Below, in pieces: positions 41,010-52,135 of a stretch of DNA of 64,000 nt (its first letter is position 1; each line of letters opens with the position of its first letter). A program made the position numbers and the translations under genes. A model generated the notes under the pieces. The model saw only the letters and a program-made list of their open reading frames with translations, was not told the DNA's origin and did no database searches. This DNA is from Candidatus Enterococcus ferrettii (GTDB lineage: Bacteria; Bacillota; Bacilli; Lactobacillales; Enterococcaceae): NCBI RefSeq assembly GCF_017377655.1, contig NZ_JAFREL010000007.1, forward strand, positions 186,001-250,000, given 5' to 3'.

Positions 41010-43184
41010 ATGATCTTTAAAAGGATTAAGCGTAAAATCCGTAAAAAAAATCTAACTCCGATGAACAATCGCAAAAAAGTAGGTATTCTTTTATTTGCTA
41101 CGAGTATTGGGTTGTTCTTTTTGTTTGCTGGGCGAATGATCTTTGTCGTAGCAGGAGGACATGTAGCTGGTACCTCGCTTGAGGAGAAAACAGAGGAGCT
41201 TTATCGTGGCGAGCAAGTGGTCCCTGCAAAGCGGGGAACTATTTATGATCGTAATGGTGAGGCTATCGCTGAAGATGCCACTTCTTATTCTATTTATGCC
41301 GTTCTATCTGAAAGATATATGTCAGGCGATGAGAAGTTATATGCTCAAGAGAAAGATTTTGATAAATTAGCGGAGATCATGCATGAACAGTTAGGTGCTA
41401 AAAAGAACAGTGCTTTGAAAAAGCTGAAAGATGGTAAGAAAAATAATCTATATCAGGTAGAATTTAATCCCTGGGGAAAAAACATTTCAGAAGAAACTAA
41501 GCAAAAGATCGAAAAATCGATGAAGCAAGCTAAAATCAGAGGCCTTTATTTTGAGGATCACACCAAGCGTATGTATCCTAATGGAGCGTTTGCTTCCTAT
41601 TTTATTGGATACGCTTCTCCTGATAAAAATGAAAAACTTAGTGGAGTTACTGGACTGGAAGCTGCTTATGATGACGTGCTTAAGGGGAAAGACGGAAAGA
41701 TTGTCTATCAAAAAGATAATAATCAAAATCCATTACCAGGAACAGTAGCTGAAAAAAAATCTTCTGAAGATGGCGAAGATATTTATACTACGTTGGATGC
41801 TGGATTGCAAAGCTATTTAGAAACCCTAATGGATGAAGTGAGTGAAGAAACTAAACCAGTTGACATGACTGCTACATTAATGCAGGCTAAGACTGGTGAG
41901 ATTCTTGCTATGTCACAACGTCCGACATATAATCCTGAAACTAAAGAAGGATTAGGAGAGGACTCTGTTTGGCGAAATATTTTGGTTGAAGACAGTTACG
42001 AACCTGGATCAACAATGAAGGTTTTTACCACTGCAGCTGCTATCAATGAGGGTATCTTTAATGAAAATGAAAGTTTTAATTCTGGCAAAATTAGTGTCGG
42101 GGACGCAACAATCAATGACCATGATTTAGGGGCTAAAGGTGTTTTGACTATGCGGCAAGCTCTTTCTTGGTCTAGTAATGTTGGTATGGTCATGTTGGAG
42201 GAGCGTTTAGGTGATAAATGGCCGGACTATTTGAAACAATTTGGTTTTGGACAAAGTACTTATTCTGGGCTCCCTGGTGAAAGTAAAGGAACTATGCCTA
42301 CAAGTAATATTGTCGATCAAGCAATGAGTGCCTACGGACAAGCAATTGGCGTAACAAACTTTCAAATGATGAGAGGATACACGGCCATTGCAAACGATGG
42401 AAAAATGCTTCAGCCACATTATATAAAAAAAATGGTGAATCCTAATACTAGTAAGGAAATTGTGACAAAACCTGAAGTGGTTGGAGAGCCAATCACTGCA
42501 GAAACTGCAGAGAAAGTCCGTGAATACATGCGGGATGTAGTAGAAAGTCAAAATTATGGTTCAGCATACGATCAATACAATGTACCTGGTTCTCATATTT
42601 CGGCTAAGACTGGTACAGCTCAAATTTTTAAAGATGGGTCTTATTTAACGGGGGACACCAATTATATTTATTCTATCGCATTAATGTTACCTTCTGAAGA
42701 TCCCGAATTCATTTTGTACTTAACTTTGAAACAGCCTGAGCACTATCCTGAAGGTGTATTAGGGAAAATTGCAAATCCATTGTTGAATCGAGCAATGGAA
42801 TTTCAATCAGAGGAAGTAGATACAAATGATACAGAAGATCAACAGGTTACAGTAGAGGATTATCGTAATCTCAAAACGGAAACTGCAGCAGGAGATGCAA
42901 ACAAGCGCGGTGTAAATGCTGTAGTTATAGGAAATGGAAATAAAGTAGTAAAACAATCATCAAAACCAGGTGAGAAAGTAATGTCTAATGAACGACTGAT
43001 TCTTTTAACTGATGGAGTTAAGGAGTTACCGGATGTTCGTGGATGGTCTAAAGCTGATATATTAAAACTTTCCAATCTGCTTGATATAGAAGTGGAGTTT
43101 ACTGGAGAAGGGTATTGTACAAAACAAAGTATTGAACCCTACACAGAAATATCCAATCAAAAATTAAAAATCACCTTAAGTTAG
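41010..43184 (+). CDS. pbpC: Class B penicillin-binding protein with PASTA domains (division transpeptidase)
   Basis: This 724-residue septal transpeptidase is the FtsI/Pbp2X type. A membrane anchor covers about residues 24-46. The transpeptidase domain has the active-site Ser334 in PGSTMK, SSN at about 389, and Lys533 in KTGT. Two C-terminal PASTA-like domains end the protein (about 605-724), which in the family may bind peptidoglycan. In E. faecalis the equivalent gene is pbpC. Beta-lactams target it. It starts right after ftsL. Confidence 0.94.
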   Translation: MIFKRIKRKIRKKNLTPMNNRKKVGILLFATSIGLFFLFAGRMIFVVAGGHVAGTSLEEKTEELYRGEQVVPAKRGTIYDRNGEAIAEDATSYSIYAVLSERYMSGDEKLYAQEKDFDKLAEIMHEQLGAKKNSALKKLKDGKKNNLYQVEFNPWGKNISEETKQKIEKSMKQAKIRGLYFEDHTKRMYPNGAFASYFIGYASPDKNEKLSGVTGLEAAYDDVLKGKDGKIVYQKDNNQNPLPGTVAEKKSSEDGEDIYTTLDAGLQSYLETLMDEVSEETKPVDMTATLMQAKTGEILAMSQRPTYNPETKEGLGEDSVWRNILVEDSYEPGSTMKVFTTAAAINEGIFNENESFNSGKISVGDATINDHDLGAKGVLTMRQALSWSSNVGMVMLEERLGDKWPDYLKQFGFGQSTYSGLPGESKGTMPTSNIVDQAMSAYGQAIGVTNFQMMRGYTAIANDGKMLQPHYIKKMVNPNTSKEIVTKPEVVGEPITAETAEKVREYMRDVVESQNYGSAYDQYNVPGSHISAKTGTAQIFKDGSYLTGDTNYIYSIALMLPSEDPEFILYLTLKQPEHYPEGVLGKIANPLLNRAMEFQSEEVDTNDTEDQQVTVEDYRNLKTETAAGDANKRGVNAVVIGNGNKVVKQSSKPGEKVMSNERLILLTDGVKELPDVRGWSKADILKLSNLLDIEVEFTGEGYCTKQSIEPYTEISNQKLKITLS

Positions 43185-43200
43185 GACTGGAGAGAAAAAA

Positions 43201-44163
43201 ATGGAACCGGCGCAACTATTTATTGCTTTTGTTAGTAGTTTTGCGATTACTGTCGCATGGATGCCTTTTTTAATTGGCTATTTTAGAATGAAAAAACAAG
43301 GTCAAGCTATTCGTGATGAAGGGCCTAAGTGGCATAACGTAAAAGCGGGAACACCTACAATGGGGGGGGCAGGTTTTTTAACAGCAGCTGCAATCACTAT
43401 TGTATGGTTTAGTATATGGCAAAACAAGATGACAGCATCACTTTTGTTGTTGCTATTTGTATTAGTACTTTATGGCATAATCGGTTTTTTAGATGATTTT
43501 CTAAAACTGGCCCGTAAACAAAATGAAGGGTTGACCTCTAAACAGAAATTTATTGGGCAAGTAGTTGTTGCTGTTCTATTTTATGTTATTTATCAAATGG
43601 AAGGATATAGTAACACTTTAAACTTTTTTGGGCTAGAGTTATCGTTAGGTATCTTATACGGTCTGTTTGTCATTATTTGGCTAGTTGGTTTTTCTAATGC
43701 TGTGAATTTGGCAGATGGAATTGACGGACTGGTTTCTGGTTTAGGGACGATCTCTTTTGCAGCTTATGGTATCATTGCTTGGAAACAGCAACAATACGAG
43801 GTATTGATTGTTTGCTTAAGTGTAATTGGTGGACTGGTCGGTTTTTTTCCTTACAATAAAAAAACAGCAAAAATCTTCATGGGGGATGTTGGATCGTTAT
43901 CTCTTGGAGGGTTATTAGCAGCTATCTCTATTATGCTTCATCAAGAGTGGACATTGCTACTGATTGGGTTAGTATACGTTTGTGAAACTGCTAGTGTAAT
44001 GATTCAAGTTACCTCGTTTAAGTTAACAGGTAAGCGTGTTTTCAAAATGTCTCCTTTGCATCACCATTTTGAGCTATCTGGATGGTCAGAATGGAAGATT
44101 GATACTGTTTTCTGGTTAGTTGGATTAGTCGCTTCAATACTAGTTTTAGTGATTGTACTGTAG
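43201..44163 (+). CDS. mraY: Phospho-N-acetylmuramoyl-pentapeptide transferase MraY
   Basis: This 320-residue membrane enzyme transfers phospho-MurNAc-pentapeptide to undecaprenyl phosphate (lipid I). It has about ten transmembrane helices, with conserved NLADGIDGLVSG, PYNKKTAKIFMGDVGSLSLGG and SPLHHHFELSGWSE motifs, and GTPTMGGAGF near the start. ATG 43201 follows GGAGAG. It lies 16 bases after pbpC. Confidence 0.97.
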   Translation: MEPAQLFIAFVSSFAITVAWMPFLIGYFRMKKQGQAIRDEGPKWHNVKAGTPTMGGAGFLTAAAITIVWFSIWQNKMTASLLLLLFVLVLYGIIGFLDDFLKLARKQNEGLTSKQKFIGQVVVAVLFYVIYQMEGYSNTLNFFGLELSLGILYGLFVIIWLVGFSNAVNLADGIDGLVSGLGTISFAAYGIIAWKQQQYEVLIVCLSVIGGLVGFFPYNKKTAKIFMGDVGSLSLGGLLAAISIMLHQEWTLLLIGLVYVCETASVMIQVTSFKLTGKRVFKMSPLHHHFELSGWSEWKIDTVFWLVGLVASILVLVIVL

Positions 44164-44175
44164 GAGATGAAGAGA

Positions 44176-45540
44176 ATGAAGCAAGTAAAACAATACGAAA
44201 ATGAAAAAGTTCTAGTCTTGGGTCTAGCCAAGAGTGGATTTAGTGCGGCCAAGTTGTTACATCGCTTGGGCGCGCTTGTTACTGTAAATGATGGAAAACC
44301 TTTCGAAGAAAATCCAGCAGCGCAAGATTTATTAGAAGATGGTATTCGAGTAATTACAGGAAGTCATCCAATTGAATTACTGGATGAAGATTTTTCTCTA
44401 ATGGTAAAAAATCCTGGAATTCCTTATAGTAACCCGTTGGTCAAAAAAGCTGAATCATTACATATACCAGTTTTAACCGAAGTAGAATTGGCTTATCAGG
44501 TTGCTGAGTGTCCGATTATTGGTATTACTGGTACGAATGGAAAAACAACAACTACTACAATGATCAGTCTCTTATTAAATCAAGATAGAGAAAAGGGGAA
44601 CGCTCATTTAGCAGGGAATATCGGTTTCCCGGCTAGTGAAGTTGCTGAAAAAGCAGAATCAGTTGATGATATTGTAATGGAAATGTCTAGTTTTCAATTA
44701 ATGGGAATTGACGAATTTCATCCTCAAATTGCGGTGATTACTAATATTTATGAAGCACATTTAGATTATCATGGCTCTCGTGATAATTATGTAGCAGCAA
44801 AATGGGCGATTCAGAAAAATATGAATCTGTCTGATTATTTAGTCATTAATTGGGACTCCAAAGAGCTGCAGAACCTAAGTTCACAAAGTAATGCGACCAT
44901 TATTCCTTTTTCAACTAAAACGGAATTAGAAAATGGTGCTTATTTAAAAAACGCTGGATTGTATTATCAAGGCGAAAGAATCATGGAGGCGAAAGAATTA
45001 GGTGTTCCGGGTCAACATAATATTGAAAATGCGTTGGCTGCTATCGCTGTTGCTAAGCTAAAAAATGTTTCTAATGAATCGATTTACAAAGCAATGACTA
45101 ATTTTCAAGGCGTTCCTCATCGTACACAGTATGTATCAACTATAAAGGGACGCAAGTTTTATAATGATTCAAAGGCTACTAATAGTTTAGCAACCAAAAT
45201 GGCTTTAAGTGGCTTTGATAACAAAACTGTTATCTTATTAGCTGGTGGATTGGATCGTGGTAACGGTTTTGATGAACTAATTCCAGCATTTCATGAGATA
45301 AAAGCAATCATTCTATTTGGCGAAACAAAAAATAAGCTAGCTGAAACTGCTGAAAAAGCAGGAATAAAGAAAATTCTGTTTACCGAAAATGTTGAAACTG
45401 CGGTGCCACTAGCTTATGAATACAGCGCAGCAGGAGACAATATTTTACTTTCCCCTGCAAATGCCAGCTGGGATCAGTATTCTAGTTTTGAAATTCGTGG
45501 TGATAAGTTCACGCAGGCAGTCGGAAAGTTAGAAAAGTAG
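44176..45540 (+). CDS. murD: UDP-N-acetylmuramoyl-L-alanine--D-glutamate ligase
   Basis: This 454-residue ligase adds D-glutamate to UDP-MurNAc-L-alanine. The ATP loop [15 protein letters not shown] is about residue 115; the N-terminal [17 protein letters not shown] binds UDP. The central and C-terminal Mur-ligase domains are complete ([27 protein letters not shown]). I take ATG 44176, 9 bases after AGGAG; the ATG at 44167 is too close to that site. Confidence 0.97.
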   Translation: MKQVKQYENEKVLVLGLAKSGFSAAKLLHRLGALVTVNDGKPFEENPAAQDLLEDGIRVITGSHPIELLDEDFSLMVKNPGIPYSNPLVKKAESLHIPVLTEVELAYQVAECPIIGITGTNGKTTTTTMISLLLNQDREKGNAHLAGNIGFPASEVAEKAESVDDIVMEMSSFQLMGIDEFHPQIAVITNIYEAHLDYHGSRDNYVAAKWAIQKNMNLSDYLVINWDSKELQNLSSQSNATIIPFSTKTELENGAYLKNAGLYYQGERIMEAKELGVPGQHNIENALAAIAVAKLKNVSNESIYKAMTNFQGVPHRTQYVSTIKGRKFYNDSKATNSLATKMALSGFDNKTVILLAGGLDRGNGFDELIPAFHEIKAIILFGETKNKLAETAEKAGIKKILFTENVETAVPLAYEYSAAGDNILLSPANASWDQYSSFEIRGDKFTQAVGKLEK

Positions 45541-45548
45541 GAGAAATA

Positions 45549-46640
45549 ATGAAGATACTTGTTACAGGTGGAGGAACTGGTGGACATATTTATCCAGCTC
45601 TTGCCTTTATTCGTTACGTTGAGAAGATCGATCCTAGTGCAGAATTTTTGTATGTGGGAACTCACCGTGGTTTAGAAAATAAGATCGTTCCTGAAACAGG
45701 AATCCCATTTAAAACTATCAAAATCCAAGGATTTAAACGTAAAATCTCAATGGATAATATAAAAACTTTACAATTATTCATGGAGAGTTTGAAACGTTCG
45801 AAAGAAATTTTGAAAGAATTTAAACCTGATGTGGTTATTGGTACTGGAGGCTATGTTTCAGGGTCTGTTGTATACGCAGCAGCGCGACTAAAAATACCAA
45901 CCATTGTACATGAACAAAATAGTGTACCTGGAATTACAAATAAATTTCTCAGTCGTTTTGTCGATAAAGTCGGAATTTGTTTTCCAGATGCTAAGCAATA
46001 TTTTCCAGAAAAAAAGACTGTGTTGGTAGGCAATCCGCGGGCGCAGGAAGTTATTGCAAATGGTAAATCAGAAGTTCTTTCAGATTATGGGCTAACTCCA
46101 GAACGACCAACTGTCTTGGTTTTTGGTGGAAGCCAAGGAGCCTTAAAAATAAATCAAGCGGTAATTCAAGCATTGCCTCAATTATCACAAAAGGACTATC
46201 AAGTACTTTATGCTTCTGGAGAGAGATATTTTCAAGAACTTAATGAAAAGTTCGATGCCGGAAAAGCTTGGTCTAATATTTCCTTACAGCCGTATATTAA
46301 GAATATGACTGACGTAATGGCCAATGTTGATTTATTAATTGGTCGTGCTGGTGCTACCTCGATTGCAGAGTTTACCGCTTTAGGACTTCCTGCAATCTTA
46401 GTTCCTAGTCCCTATGTAACTAATGATCATCAAACAAAAAATGCTCAAAGCTTAGTAGATGCTGGAGCTGTTGAAATGATCAGCGATGCTGACTTAACTG
46501 GAGAAGTTTTAATAAGAGCAATTGACTCTATTATGGACAATCATACATTAAGAGAGCAGATGGCTGAGGCCTCAAAAAAAGAAGGGATTCCCGATGCAGC
46601 AGAACGTTTGTGGAATTTAGTAACCAGTATTGTGAAATAA
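45549..46640 (+). CDS. murG: UDP-N-acetylglucosamine--undecaprenyl-PP-MurNAc-pentapeptide transferase
   Basis: This 363-residue peripheral membrane glycosyltransferase makes lipid II. N-terminal [17 protein letters not shown] and the [12 protein letters not shown] loop bind lipid I. The C-terminal UDP-GlcNAc site is visible as [39 protein letters not shown] and NDHQTKNAQ. It lies 8 bases after murD. Confidence 0.97.
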   Translation: MKILVTGGGTGGHIYPALAFIRYVEKIDPSAEFLYVGTHRGLENKIVPETGIPFKTIKIQGFKRKISMDNIKTLQLFMESLKRSKEILKEFKPDVVIGTGGYVSGSVVYAAARLKIPTIVHEQNSVPGITNKFLSRFVDKVGICFPDAKQYFPEKKTVLVGNPRAQEVIANGKSEVLSDYGLTPERPTVLVFGGSQGALKINQAVIQALPQLSQKDYQVLYASGERYFQELNEKFDAGKAWSNISLQPYIKNMTDVMANVDLLIGRAGATSIAEFTALGLPAILVPSPYVTNDHQTKNAQSLVDAGAVEMISDADLTGEVLIRAIDSIMDNHTLREQMAEASKKEGIPDAAERLWNLVTSIVK

Positions 46641-46661
46641 CGAAACAGGAGGTGAATAAGC

Positions 46662-47744
46662 TTGAGCCATCAAGAAACACCTGATAATAACAAGGATGAA
46701 AAAAGCAAATTAACACCTTGGCAACTTGCAAACCAAGAATATCTAAAAATGCATCCTAATGAGACGGGGGACTCTCCTGCAGAGGAAACTGATCAAGAGT
46801 ACTTAGAGAATGAAGAAATCCCTGAAACTCCCAATGAGAAACAAACGGATCAGCTAGAAAACACAGAATTCCATGAAGAAAATGTCGAAAAAGAGAAAAA
46901 GGGCCCTGTTAATGGGTCATTTTTAGATCGATTGCCTAATATTAGGCATGAACGTAATAAGCGCCTATACAGACGATCATCAACTTTAATTCTTTTATTT
47001 ATGATTCCTGCGTTGGTATTGTTGTACTATGTTTCTCCTCTGAGTAGATTGTCAGGAGTCTCTATTGAAGGTAATGAGCAAATTTCATCGGAAGAAATTA
47101 CTAACAAGCTAAATTTTTCAATTGGCAGTAATCTTTGGTCGCAATATTTTAACCGAGATGAACATGTTACACGACTTAAAAAACAAGAATTAAGAATTCA
47201 AGATGCGAAGGTTCATTTTAATGGGATTAATAAATTTGCTGTGGACATTAAAGAATACAAGGAAGTAGCTTATCTAGAACACGATAATAACTATTCTCCT
47301 ATACTAGCAAATGGAAGAGTAATTCCAACAAATATTAAAAAAGATCAGGATTCTTTACCCATTTTAGAAGGATTTACTGGGCCAAAACGGATCCTAGCAG
47401 TAATGAAACAATATGATGCATTATCAGAGGAAGTTCGTCAAGGTGTTTCACAAATAAAATATGCACCTACTAATGAGAACAAAAGTCTATTGCAAATTTT
47501 TATGAACGATGGAAATCAAGTTCTTGTATCTATTCAAGGCATGAGTGATAAAATGAAATATTATCCACAAGTTGTAGAGGAAATGAATGCTAAGGACATA
47601 AAAGGTATAGTTGATATGGAAGCCGGAATTTATAGCTATCCCTATCCTGAAGAATCGTCCTCAGATAACACAGAACAAAGCACAAGTGAAAGTACGGTAG
47701 AAACTACAGCAGAAGAAACCAGCCCTTCGGTTGAAAATGATTAA
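46662..47744 (+). CDS. divIB: Cell division protein DivIB/FtsQ
   Basis: This 360-residue bitopic protein has a long acidic cytoplasmic N-terminus (about residues 1-95), one transmembrane helix (LILLFMIPALVLLYYV, about 108-125), and a POTRA domain beginning SRLSGVSIEGNEQISSEEI. The C-terminal tail is rich in Ser, Thr and Glu. The start is TTG at 46662, seven bases after AGGAGGTG. It is followed by a 160-base gap before ftsA. Confidence 0.92.
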   Translation: MSHQETPDNNKDEKSKLTPWQLANQEYLKMHPNETGDSPAEETDQEYLENEEIPETPNEKQTDQLENTEFHEENVEKEKKGPVNGSFLDRLPNIRHERNKRLYRRSSTLILLFMIPALVLLYYVSPLSRLSGVSIEGNEQISSEEITNKLNFSIGSNLWSQYFNRDEHVTRLKKQELRIQDAKVHFNGINKFAVDIKEYKEVAYLEHDNNYSPILANGRVIPTNIKKDQDSLPILEGFTGPKRILAVMKQYDALSEEVRQGVSQIKYAPTNENKSLLQIFMNDGNQVLVSIQGMSDKMKYYPQVVEEMNAKDIKGIVDMEAGIYSYPYPEESSSDNTEQSTSESTVETTAEETSPSVEND

Positions 47745-47904
47745 AATTATCCGAAGAAAATACGGATTCTCCTTTTTAATTCCGTGTAAAATGTGGTAAA
47801 ATTGGTGGCAGTGAGTATATTTGAAAGAAATATATGACGTGCTTACTGAAAGCAGATATTTTCAATCTAGATAATGAAATTTTAAGTAGGAGGGAATCCC
47901 ATTC

Positions 47905-49224
47905 ATGGCAAAAGCAGGAATGTATGTGGGCCTTGATATCGGAACAACATCTGTCAAAGTTGTAGTTGCCGAATACATCGATAGCCAAATGAATATAATT
48001 GGTGTTGGAAATGCAAAATCAGAAGGAATCAATCGTGGGATTATTGTGGACATCGATAAAACGGTTCACGCAATTCAACGAGCAGTAAAACAGGCCGAGG
48101 AAAAAGCCGGGATTCAAATTAAGAGTGTCAGTGTGGGATTGCCAGCGAACCTTCTAGAAGTCGAATCATGCCAAGGTATGATCGCTGTAAATAGCGAATC
48201 CAAAGAGATCACTGATGATGACGTTCGTAACGTTGCTTCTGCCGCAATGGTTCGTTCAATTCCTCCTGAAAGACAAATTGTAGCTTTATTACCACAAGAG
48301 TTTACTGTAGATGGATTTGACGGAATTAAGGATCCTCGAGGTATGATTGGCGTACGACTGGAAATGTTTGGTCTTGTCTTTACAGGCCCTAAAACAATTA
48401 TTCACAACATAAAAAAATGTGTTGAGACAGCTGGGCTAACAGTTGCTGAAACAATTATTACTCCGTTGGCTTTAACTGAGTCGATTCTCTCTGATGGAGA
48501 AAAAGATTTTGGTACAATAGTTATTGACATGGGCGGGGGTCAAACTACAACCGCAGTAATGCATGATAAACAATTGAAGTTTACGCATGTTGACCAAGAA
48601 GGCGGAGAATATGTGACAAAGGATATTTCGATCGTATTGAACACTTCTTTCAATAATGCTGAAGCATTAAAAATCAATTATGGAGATGCTTATCCAGCAA
48701 GAACATCAGCTGAAGAAGAATTTCCAGTTGATGTTATTGGAAAGACAGAGCCCGTTAAGATTGATGAACGTTATCTAGCTGAGATTATTGAGGCTCGTTT
48801 AGAGCAAATTTTCCGTAAGGCCAAAGGTGCTCTAGATGAAATCGAAGCATTGGATCTACCAGGAGGAATCGTTCTCTCTGGTGGAGCAGCTAGCATTCCA
48901 GGAGTTGTTGAGCTTGCTGAAGATGTTTTTGGCACAAATGTTAAGTTACATGTACCAAATCAGATGGGCTTGCGAAATCCAGTATTCACCAATGTGATAA
49001 GTATTGTTAATTATTCGGCTGAATTGAACGACGTGTATCATTTGGCAAAATCAGCAGTGACTGGTGAAAAAGTTTCGTTGTCACCGCAAGTTTCAGCTGT
49101 ATCCACTACACCAGTCTATGATGATTATGATGCTGTGGAAGAATACGAAGAAGAAACTAAACCAAAAAATGACGAAAAAGTAACTGGGAAGATTAAAGAC
49201 TTCTTCTCTAATATTTTTGATTAA
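47905..49224 (+). CDS. ftsA: Cell division protein FtsA
   Basis: This 439-residue actin-like ATPase anchors FtsZ to the membrane. The N-terminal VGLDIGTTSVKVVVAE phosphate loop and GTIVIDMGGGQTTTAVM are present, with LSGGAASIPGVVELAEDVF in the last domain. A C-terminal amphipathic helix (GKIKDFFSNIFD) forms the membrane anchor. AGGAGGG is upstream. It may have its own promoter in the preceding gap, which also holds a weak ATCCG/CGGAT hairpin with T-rich tail (47748-47776). Confidence 0.97.
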   Translation: MAKAGMYVGLDIGTTSVKVVVAEYIDSQMNIIGVGNAKSEGINRGIIVDIDKTVHAIQRAVKQAEEKAGIQIKSVSVGLPANLLEVESCQGMIAVNSESKEITDDDVRNVASAAMVRSIPPERQIVALLPQEFTVDGFDGIKDPRGMIGVRLEMFGLVFTGPKTIIHNIKKCVETAGLTVAETIITPLALTESILSDGEKDFGTIVIDMGGGQTTTAVMHDKQLKFTHVDQEGGEYVTKDISIVLNTSFNNAEALKINYGDAYPARTSAEEEFPVDVIGKTEPVKIDERYLAEIIEARLEQIFRKAKGALDEIEALDLPGGIVLSGGAASIPGVVELAEDVFGTNVKLHVPNQMGLRNPVFTNVISIVNYSAELNDVYHLAKSAVTGEKVSLSPQVSAVSTTPVYDDYDAVEEYEEETKPKNDEKVTGKIKDFFSNIFD

Positions 49225-49245
49225 CTCACATAGGAGGAATAAAAT

Positions 49246-50484
49246 ATGGAATTCTCAATAGATAACAATATTAACGAAGGCGCAGTTATTAAAGTTATCG
49301 GTGTCGGCGGCGGTGGCGGAAACGCAATTAATCGTATGATCGAAGAAAACGTTAAAGGCGTTGAATTTATTGCTGCTAATACTGACGTTCAGGCTTTAAA
49401 GAACTCAAAGGCGGAAACGGTTATTCAACTAGGACCTAAGTATACGCGTGGTTTAGGCGCAGGTTCTCAACCAGAAGTAGGACAAAAAGCTGCTGAAGAA
49501 AGCGAACAATCTATTCAAGAAGCACTGCAAGGTGCAGATATGGTATTTATTACTGCTGGCATGGGCGGTGGAACTGGAACAGGAGCTGCTCCGATTGTTG
49601 CAAAAATTGCAAAAGAATTAGGTGCATTAACTGTAGGTGTTGTAACACGTCCTTTCAGTTTCGAGGGTCCAAAACGTGGCCGTTTTGCCGCAGAGGGCAT
49701 TTCTTTACTTAAGGAAAACGTAGATACTTTGTTGATTATCTCTAACAATCGTTTGTTGGAAGTTGTTGACAAGAAGACACCGATGCTTGAAGCATTCCGT
49801 GAAGCCGATAATGTTCTTCGTCAGGGAGTTCAAGGTATTTCTGATTTAATTACCGCTCCTGGATATGTTAATTTGGATTTTGCTGATGTTAAAACAGTAA
49901 TGGCTGATCAAGGCACTGCACTGATGGGGATAGGTGTTGCTAGCGGTGAAGATCGTGTTGTAGATGCAACGAAAAAAGCAATTTCTTCTCCATTATTGGA
50001 AACATCTATTGATGGTGCTGAACAAGTGCTATTGAATATCACAGGTGGGTTGGATATGACACTGTTTGAAGCGCAGGATGCTTCTGACATTGTTGCAAAT
50101 GCTGCTACTGGCGATGTAAATATCATTTTAGGAACTTCAATTAATGAGGAATTAGGCGATGAAATTCGTGTAACAGTAATCGCAACGGGGATTGACCCGA
50201 CAAAAAAGGAGCGAAAGGCTAGTCGCGGCAACCAACGCACTAGTCAAGTTCAATCGGTGCCACAAAAACCAAATTTAGACATTGAACCTACAAAAAATAA
50301 TGAATCACAATCAGCGTTTGGCGAATGGGATATTCGTAAGGAAGACAACGTCCGACCGAAAGTAGACGATACTCAATTTGAAAATATTGAAAAGAAAGAA
50401 TTCGAAACTTTTACTCGTGAAGAAGTAAAACCTGAAAAAGACGAAGAGCTAGATACACCACCATTCTTTCGCCGTAGAAAATAA
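49246..50484 (+). CDS. ftsZ: Cell division protein FtsZ
   Basis: This 412-residue tubulin-like GTPase polymerises into the Z ring. The GTP loop is [14 protein letters not shown] (about 105-118), with [15 protein letters not shown] at the N-terminus and [22 protein letters not shown] in the core. A charged linker from about 320 leads to the C-terminal peptide [10 protein letters not shown] that binds FtsA and SepF. It lies 21 bases after ftsA. Confidence 0.98.
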   Translation: MEFSIDNNINEGAVIKVIGVGGGGGNAINRMIEENVKGVEFIAANTDVQALKNSKAETVIQLGPKYTRGLGAGSQPEVGQKAAEESEQSIQEALQGADMVFITAGMGGGTGTGAAPIVAKIAKELGALTVGVVTRPFSFEGPKRGRFAAEGISLLKENVDTLLIISNNRLLEVVDKKTPMLEAFREADNVLRQGVQGISDLITAPGYVNLDFADVKTVMADQGTALMGIGVASGEDRVVDATKKAISSPLLETSIDGAEQVLLNITGGLDMTLFEAQDASDIVANAATGDVNIILGTSINEELGDEIRVTVIATGIDPTKKERKASRGNQRTSQVQSVPQKPNLDIEPTKNNESQSAFGEWDIRKEDNVRPKVDDTQFENIEKKEFETFTREEVKPEKDEELDTPPFFRRRK

Positions 50485-50498
50485 AAGGGGGAGAGCAC

Positions 50499-51176
50499 AT
50501 GATCGCTGATAACTTGCACACCGTTAAGCAAGAGATTCAGGAGTCGTGTGCTCTTGTTTCACGTAATTCAGGGGAAGTGACACTGATTGCGGTAACAAAG
50601 AGTGTCGACTCATCAGCTGCTGAGGAATTGGTAAAGCTCGGTGTGAATAATTTAGCCGAAAATAGAGTAGACAAACTTCTTGAGAAAAAAGAAAGTTTAA
50701 GCCAGTATACTCAAATTTCTTGGCATTTGATTGGTAATTTGCAGCGCCGCAAGGTAAAATCTATTATTAATCATATTGATTATTTCCATGCTTTAGACAG
50801 TGTGCGTTTAGCGCAAGAAATTCAAAAGCGTGCTACGCATAAGATTAATTGTTTCATTGAAGTTAATATCTCAGGCGAAGAATCAAAGCATGGTATACGC
50901 CCCGAGGAATTGACAGCATTTGTTCATGAGCTAGCCGATTTATCCAATGTAAGCATTGTTGGATTAATGACAATGGCTCCCTTTGATGCAGATGACGAAA
51001 CAATCCGGAGCATTTTCGCCTCCTTGAAAAATTTACAAGAAGAGATTTGTTCCTTAAAATTGAAATATGCTCCTTGCACAGAACTTAGTATGGGGATGAG
51101 CCAGGATTTTCCTCTGGCAATTATAGAAGGTGCAACCTATATTCGTGTGGGTACAGCATTATTTAAGAAAGGATAG
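50499..51176 (+). CDS. ylmE: PLP-homeostasis protein YlmE/YggS
   Basis: This 225-residue protein of the alanine-racemase fold (YggS family) binds pyridoxal phosphate. Visible marks are VTLIAVTKSVDSSAAEELVKLG (PLP Lys), WHLIGNLQRRKVKSI, NISGEESKHGIRPEE and LSMGMSQDFPLAIIEGATYIRVGTALF. It helps keep PLP balance; the link with division genes is conserved in Gram-positives but unexplained. It lies 14 bases after ftsZ. Confidence 0.94.
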   Translation: MIADNLHTVKQEIQESCALVSRNSGEVTLIAVTKSVDSSAAEELVKLGVNNLAENRVDKLLEKKESLSQYTQISWHLIGNLQRRKVKSIINHIDYFHALDSVRLAQEIQKRATHKINCFIEVNISGEESKHGIRPEELTAFVHELADLSNVSIVGLMTMAPFDADDETIRSIFASLKNLQEEICSLKLKYAPCTELSMGMSQDFPLAIIEGATYIRVGTALFKKG

Positions 51177-51186
51177 GACAGAATCA

Positions 51187-51837
51187 ATGGCCATTAATCT
51201 TGCAAAAATCAGTGACTTTTTCGGTTTAGCCGAGGATGAGGAAATATATGAAGATACACCTGTTTCTCGAAAACCTGTTGCTAAACAATCTAAGAGAGAG
51301 ACGCGGGCACAAACAAAGCCTATGGTTAATAAGAGCAAGCAACAACAAGTAAGAAAAGAACCAATTAAGCGATCTATAGAAAATAAACAAGGTACAACTA
51401 ATCAACCGGCAAGAGTACGACAGTCTGAAAAGCCAACTGTAAACAAAGAAGTAGCCTCGCCTACGAGAAAACAAGAAAAAGTGATTAATATGCCTAATAA
51501 TGAAGCGATGAAAAAAAGGGTAGCGTCTCAAACTACCTCTTCTACTACAAGAGAGCGTAGACGTATTTCTGTTGTGGAGCCTAGAGCGTACAACGAAGCA
51601 ATGGTAATAGCTAAAAGGATTGCTCAAGGAGAAGCCGTATTAATCAATTTTCAATCATTAGATGAAGGGCGAGCTAGACGAATTGTGGACTTTTTAACTG
51701 GTGCTGTATATATGATAGATGGTGACATAAAACGCGTAGGAAATGAGATGTTTTTATGTACACCCACAAATATGGAAGTTGACAACGCTACCTTGCAATC
51801 AATGGACGATCAGGATATTTTTGGACTTGAATTATAA
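51187..51837 (+). CDS. sepF: Cell division protein SepF
   Basis: This 216-residue FtsZ-binding membrane-anchor protein has an N-terminal amphipathic start (MAINLAKISDFFGLAEDEE), a long basic, low-complexity linker (about 25-125), and a folded C-terminal domain with VVEPRAYNEAMVIAKRI, VLINFQSLDEGRARRIVDFLTGAVYMIDGDIKRVG. The linker is longer than in Bacillus (about 150 residues total there). ATG 51187 follows AAGGATAGGACAG. An earlier in-frame ATG at 51130 overlaps ylmE and is rejected. Confidence 0.94.
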   Translation: MAINLAKISDFFGLAEDEEIYEDTPVSRKPVAKQSKRETRAQTKPMVNKSKQQQVRKEPIKRSIENKQGTTNQPARVRQSEKPTVNKEVASPTRKQEKVINMPNNEAMKKRVASQTTSSTTRERRRISVVEPRAYNEAMVIAKRIAQGEAVLINFQSLDEGRARRIVDFLTGAVYMIDGDIKRVGNEMFLCTPTNMEVDNATLQSMDDQDIFGLEL

Positions 51838-51850
51838 AGGAGACAATTAG

Positions 51851-52123
51851 TTGATATTATTTAATTTGTTAAATTTGATCAATCGTTTGGTCAATCTTTA
51901 CACTGTATTATTAGTCGTATATGCCTTGCTGTCTTGGTTTCCTGGAGCATATCAATCTGCTTTAGGTAAATTGCTAGGTCGCATTTGCGAGCCATTCTTA
52001 GATTTATTCCGTCGCTTACCTTTGCAGTTTGGTGGGATTGACTTCTCTGTTATGGCTGCGATTATCGCATTAAATTTTATTATGAGAATTCTTAATTCAT
52101 TAGTATACAGCATGATTTATTAG
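51851..52123 (+). CDS. ylmG: YggT-family protein YlmG
   Basis: This 90-residue membrane protein has two hydrophobic hairpins (LINRLVNLYTVLLVVYALLSWF and SVMAAIIALNFIMRILNSLVY) with the family's RICEPFLDLFRRL between them. The start is TTG at 51851, seven bases after AAGGAGA. It is conserved in the division cluster; the role is in nucleoid or septum organisation in relatives (established for chloroplast and cyanobacterial homologues). Confidence 0.92.
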   Translation: MILFNLLNLINRLVNLYTVLLVVYALLSWFPGAYQSALGKLLGRICEPFLDLFRRLPLQFGGIDFSVMAAIIALNFIMRILNSLVYSMIY

Positions 52124-52135
52124 GGGGGTGAAGGT

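Noticed and set aside
47748..47776. Possible terminator between divIB and ftsA
   Set aside because: The ATCCG/CGGAT stem is only five pairs and the tail is interrupted; it is too weak to list as a terminator.
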